Source: Paracoccus sp. (in: a-proteobacteria) (GTDB lineage: Bacteria > Pseudomonadota > Alphaproteobacteria > Rhodobacterales > Rhodobacteraceae). Taken from it: a stretch of DNA of 64,000 nt. The notes under the pieces were generated by a model. That model was given only the letters and a program-made list of their open reading frames with translations, did no database searches and was not told the DNA's origin. Both the position numbers and the translations under genes were made by a program. The stretch spans positions 31,385 to 95,384 of the forward strand of contig NZ_JAUNTN010000016.1 in NCBI RefSeq assembly GCF_030538695.1, in the 5' to 3' direction. Each line of letters opens with the position of its first letter. The stretch's first letter is position 1. This document shows positions 62,045 to 64,000 of the stretch, piece after piece.

Positions 62045-62412
62045 GCCTGCCCCCACATCTGCGCCGCCTTATCCTCGCCGTAAATCTCGACCAGCAGGGC
62101 GTATTCGCCGCCGCAGGCGTCTGCGGCCTCGACGATCAGGGCCAGCAGCTTGTCAAAGCCGGGCCGTGCCGGACCACGACGCCACAGCCGCACGGTTTCA
62201 CCGCTGACGTGCAGCAGCGTCCCGACGATCTCGTTCTGCTGGCGCGGGGACAGGCAGCGCCGCCCGGTGCAGGTGATGATCCGCACCGCCGCCGCGACAA
62301 AATGCGCCAGATCAACCGACCGCTGGACATCGAGCCACACTGACAAAGACCCTTGGCGGGTTTCTGAACTATGCTGTTCGCATGTGTGATTTGATGCAGC
62401 CCGGATTGTCAT
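62041..62412 (-). CDS. Phage early protein with HTH-like segment
   Basis: This 123-residue protein has a basic N terminus (MTIRAASNHTCEQHSSETR), then RSVDLAHFVAAAVRIITCTG and an HTH-like segment LSPRQQNEIVGTLLHVSGETVRLWRRG. The C terminus is acidic and aromatic (EYALLVEIYGEDKAAQMW). No family recognised. Confidence 0.6.
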   Translation of the reverse strand: MTIRAASNHTCEQHSSETRQGSLSVWLDVQRSVDLAHFVAAAVRIITCTGRRCLSPRQQNEIVGTLLHVSGETVRLWRRGPARPGFDKLLALIVEAADACGGEYALLVEIYGEDKAAQMWGQA

Positions 62413-62618
62413 TTGTCGCCTCCGGTGGGGGGCTGGCTCCATATGCCCGCCGCAACGGCACCGCCGGTTTCCCGCTCGATAGCAAATGCCGCATCACGCC
62501 CAGGCTTACGCCGCCCGCTGATGATACCAGTCAGGTATCCGCGAGATTTTCCGATGCGCCGCGCCAGATCGGATTGCGACACGCCGGCGCTCTTGAGGTA
62601 GTCGATAAGGTCCATCAT
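62409..62618 (-). CDS. Cro-like XRE family regulator
   Basis: This 69-residue protein is one XRE domain: MDLIDYLKSAGVSQSDLARRIGKSRGYLTGIISGRRKPGRDAAFAI. It is the first gene of the leftward early operon and is divergent from the repressor gene; two operators lie in the 84-bp gap. Two ATGs (62618 and 62615) are possible starts. Confidence 0.8.
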   Translation of the reverse strand: MMDLIDYLKSAGVSQSDLARRIGKSRGYLTGIISGRRKPGRDAAFAIERETGGAVAAGIWSQPPTGGDK

Positions 62619-62629
62619 GCGCCGTTTGT

Positions 62630-62666
62630 GCGCAAAATGCGCTCAATATGCAAGCGCAAAATGCGC
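62630..62666. promoter_or_regulatory. Paired phage operators between cro-like and repressor genes
   Basis: Two perfect copies of GCGCAAAATGCGC lie at 62630-62642 and 62654-62666, 24 bp apart (arms GCGCA/TGCGC around AAA). The minus strand reads GCGCATTTTGCGCTTGCAT, followed 17 bp after TTGCAT by CACAAA, a plausible cro promoter covered by the sites. Same sequence occurs at 63432-63469. Confidence 0.82.
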
Positions 62667-62702
62667 CCAGACACGTCAGTAATTTTGTGCCAAGGAAATG
62701 CC

Positions 62703-63095
62703 ATGGAAACACAGCCTGTTGCATACGCCCTTCGGGCGATCCGTAGAGGTGCCGGAGTCGCACAGCGCGAAATGGCGAGGCGGCTCGGCCTGCCGCCGTC
62801 AACATACAGACATTACGAGGATCCCGACCGCTTCAAGGATCCCTACCTGCCACTGGCATGGGCGCTAAAGTTTGCCGACGCGCTCGAACAAAGCGGCGTT
62901 GAGCGATCCGCAGTTATCGCCCTTGCCGGTGCGGATGCGTCATCACAAACGGATGGCGTGGATCAACGATTTTCCCGCCTTTCGCCGCGCCGCCAACAAA
63001 TGATGCTTGATCTTCTGTCGGACCTTGAGGCAGCCGAAGAAGCTGATCGAGAAGCCCAAGGAACAGATCCCGACGATGGGGTTGCAGCCTCATAA
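62703..63095 (+). CDS. Phage repressor, XRE family, without peptidase domain
   Basis: This 130-residue protein has an HTH (AIRRGAGVAQREMARRLGLPPSTYRHYED, residues 11-39), a middle helix (LPLAWALKFADALEQSGVERS) and an acidic tail (LSDLEAAEEADREAQGTDPDD). The usual C-terminal S24 self-cleaving domain is missing, so RecA-driven self-cleavage is not expected. AAGGA before the ATG at 62703. It faces the cro-like gene across the operators. Confidence 0.82.
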   Translation: METQPVAYALRAIRRGAGVAQREMARRLGLPPSTYRHYEDPDRFKDPYLPLAWALKFADALEQSGVERSAVIALAGADASSQTDGVDQRFSRLSPRRQQMMLDLLSDLEAAEEADREAQGTDPDDGVAAS

Positions 63096-63161
63096 CGCGC
63101 TTTTCAACCGACCGGCTCGATTCGCCCACTTTCAATTCCTCCCCTGCGTCGAACGGAACAT

Positions 63162-63317
63162 ATGAAGAACAGAAGTTGCGTTGTCCATATTCCTGCAGCG
63201 CTAACGGCGAATCTGGAATGTCAGTTTACATTCCGCAAGGGGGATGTTTGCGATATGTCTAAAAAGACAACCTCGCAGATCAGAGACGCAAGATCGTCCG
63301 GCGCGCGCCGCAGATAA
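63162..63317 (+). CDS. Small hypothetical protein
   Basis: This 51-codon frame gives MKNRSCVVHIPAALTANLEC and QFTFRKGDVCDMSKKTTSQI, ending RRR. It has three cysteines and a basic end. A terminator (63345-63366) follows 27 bp after the stop, which supports transcription through it. The RBS (GGAACAT) is weak and no family is recognised. Confidence 0.4.
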   Translation: MKNRSCVVHIPAALTANLECQFTFRKGDVCDMSKKTTSQIRDARSSGARRR

Positions 63318-63344
63318 CCATCGCCAACCGACCAGCCCATCCGA

Positions 63345-63366
63345 CCCGCCGTTTGGCGGGCTTTTT
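63345..63366 (+). terminator. Rho-independent terminator after the repressor
   Basis: CCCGCC-GTTT-GGCGGG followed by CTTTTT. It closes the repressor transcript and separates it from the operators at 63432. Positions 63367-63431 hold nothing else that I can support. Confidence 0.85.
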
Positions 63367-63431
63367 CATGCCGCCAGCCTGCACCGATCAGCCCCACACC
63401 TTAGCAGGATTTTCCCCGCGGCCCAAAATGA

Positions 63432-63469
63432 GCGCATTTTGCGCTTGCCTTAGTGTGCGCAAAATGCGA
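63432..63469. promoter_or_regulatory. Second pair of phage operators and rightward promoter region
   Basis: GCGCATTTTGCGC (63432-63444) and GCGCAAAATGCGA (63457-63469, one base off) are 25 bp apart. TTGCCT (63445-63450) lies between them, in the place of the TTGCAT boxes of the other phage promoters. The following gene (63557) should be under repressor control. Confidence 0.72.
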
Positions 63470-63556
63470 ACAACACCCCATCACCCGCCGAAGACGGCCA
63501 CCCGGCAAACCGCCAACAGGCCAGATCGCGGGACAACCGCCCCGAGAGGGCAGAAC

Positions 63557-63895
63557 ATGGGGAAGCACATGACCACGACCACCGACGAACAGACCTTTAC
63601 GCCGCACATTGGCAAGCGGTGCATCATCCGCACCTACGCCAGCGGCGTGCATTTCGGCACACTGACCGCACAAAGCGCGCGGCAGGTCGAATTGACCAAC
63701 GCCCGCCGCCTGTGGCGCTGGTTTGCGCTTGACGGCATCAGCCTGTCCGAGGTCGCCGCCAACGGCATCGACGCCAGCAAGAGCCGCATCTGCACCACGC
63801 TGCCCGCCATGACCATCCTTGACGCGCTGGAAATCATCCCGTGCAGCGACGAGGCCGCCGCAAGCATCGAGGCCGCCGGGGTATACAAGCCGTGA
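63557..63895 (+). CDS. DUF6948-like phage protein
   Basis: This 112-residue protein reads HIGKRCIIRTYASGVHFGTL, then ELTNARRLWRWFALDGISLSEVAANGI and DALEIIPCSDEAAASIEAAGVY, the pattern of the DUF6948 domain found in phages and plasmids. The domain's function is unknown. Start at 63557 (GAGAGGG upstream); 63569 is possible. Under the operators at 63432. Confidence 0.75.
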   Translation: MGKHMTTTTDEQTFTPHIGKRCIIRTYASGVHFGTLTAQSARQVELTNARRLWRWFALDGISLSEVAANGIDASKSRICTTLPAMTILDALEIIPCSDEAAASIEAAGVYKP

Positions 63896-64000
63896 CGCCG
63901 GATTTCGAGGACTTTGAAATCAGCGACAGCGACAGCGACGGCAGCGGCGACGGCGACGGCTTCGGCTTCGGCTTCGGCAGCGGCAGCGGCTACGGCTTCG
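63892..64000 (+). CDS. Low-complexity repeat protein, start only
   Basis: From a GTG overlapping the previous stop (GTGA) the frame is open to the window edge: VTPDFEDFEISDSDSDGSGD and then GDGFGFGFGSGSGYGF. After ten ordinary residues it becomes alternating SD, GD, GF and GS dipeptides. The codons are strictly repeated (GGC TTC, GGC AGC, GAC AGC), so it also reads as a DNA repeat. Length and function unknown. Confidence 0.55.
   Translation, partial: MTPDFEDFEISDSDSDGSGDGDGFGFGFGSGSGYGF

Larger units (their letters stand above)
31500..64000. mobile_element. Prophage with HK97-type head and long-tail module, left end; right end outside window
   Basis: A complete late gene set (terminase, HK97-fold portal/protease/capsid, connectors, tail tube, frameshift chaperones, tape measure, tip, lysis), an early operon, and divergent repressor/Cro-like genes with shared operators fill this span. 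The left boundary is placed where the glycosyltransferase reading frame loses similarity, about 31495-31510. No integrase, excisionase or transposase is found in the window, so integration genes and attR should lie to the right. The tape-measure and moron region (46.5-50.6 kb) is visibly richer in A+T than the rest. Confidence 0.95.

Overview
The window looks like a chromosomal segment of a Rhodobacterales (Rhodobacteraceae) alphaproteobacterium, most likely Paracoccus or a close relative. The DNA is GC-rich. A cytochrome c550-type gene sits next to the subunit I gene of an aa3 cytochrome c oxidase, a DUF2312/GapR-type protein is present, and a CtrA-type TTAA-N7-TTAA site precedes one gene. 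A short intergenic repeat (GGATATTT..GACAAAAGATG) recurs between genes. The genus is inferred; there is no rRNA in the window.

Host part, about 1-31.5 kb. (1) A peptide ABC importer: two tandem paralogous binding proteins and two permeases, with the first codons of a divergent ATPase gene at the left edge. (2) tRNA-Thr, a hypothetical protein, a GapR-like protein, and a YeeE/YedE-DUF6691 pair behind a promoter whose spacer carries an ATTC-N8-GAAT dyad of the SqrR/BigR type. (3) Housekeeping genes: dtd, a DEAD-box helicase, tdk, a D-Ala-D-Ala carboxypeptidase, tmk, holB, a TatD-family nuclease, a PhnP-like metallohydrolase and an AEC transporter. (4) A leftward polyamine-type ABC operon: ATPase, three tandem binding-protein paralogs, two permeases. 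(5) tRNA-Leu, lipB, cytochrome c550, ctaD, a VOC protein, a DUF2244 protein, cytochrome b561, a GatB/YqeY protein and carA. (6) A glycosyltransferase gene with an N-terminal MshEN-like (possibly c-di-GMP sensing) region, cut off at about 31.5 kb.

Prophage part, about 31.5-64 kb, right end outside the window. The truncated glycosyltransferase marks the left junction. A rightward left arm (31.6-35.3 kb) holds small genes behind related promoters; two of these are about 118-bp near-identical promoter/leader copies. A leftward late operon (57.6-35.4 kb) runs terS, terL, HK97-type portal, protease and capsid, connectors, tail tube, a tail chaperone pair with a lambda-type GGGAAAG -1 frameshift site, tape measure with an embedded muralytic domain, tip proteins, fibre-like proteins, and a lysis module. 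Two rightward moron-like genes interrupt it at 49.6-50.6 kb. A leftward early operon (62.6-57.7 kb) of tightly overlapping small genes faces a rightward XRE repressor gene at 62.7 kb. Between them, and again at 63.4 kb, lie paired GCGCAAAATGCGC operators. No integrase or transposase is seen; it probably lies beyond 64 kb.

The most unusual material is phage regulation: a shared G[CT]GCA-TTTT...CTTGC element at about five promoters, the duplicated structured leader, the frameshift cassette, an intrinsic terminator directly before the endolysin gene, a three-tier hairpin in an early leader, and the moron pair (zinc-ribbon YbjQ protein plus a small exported protein).
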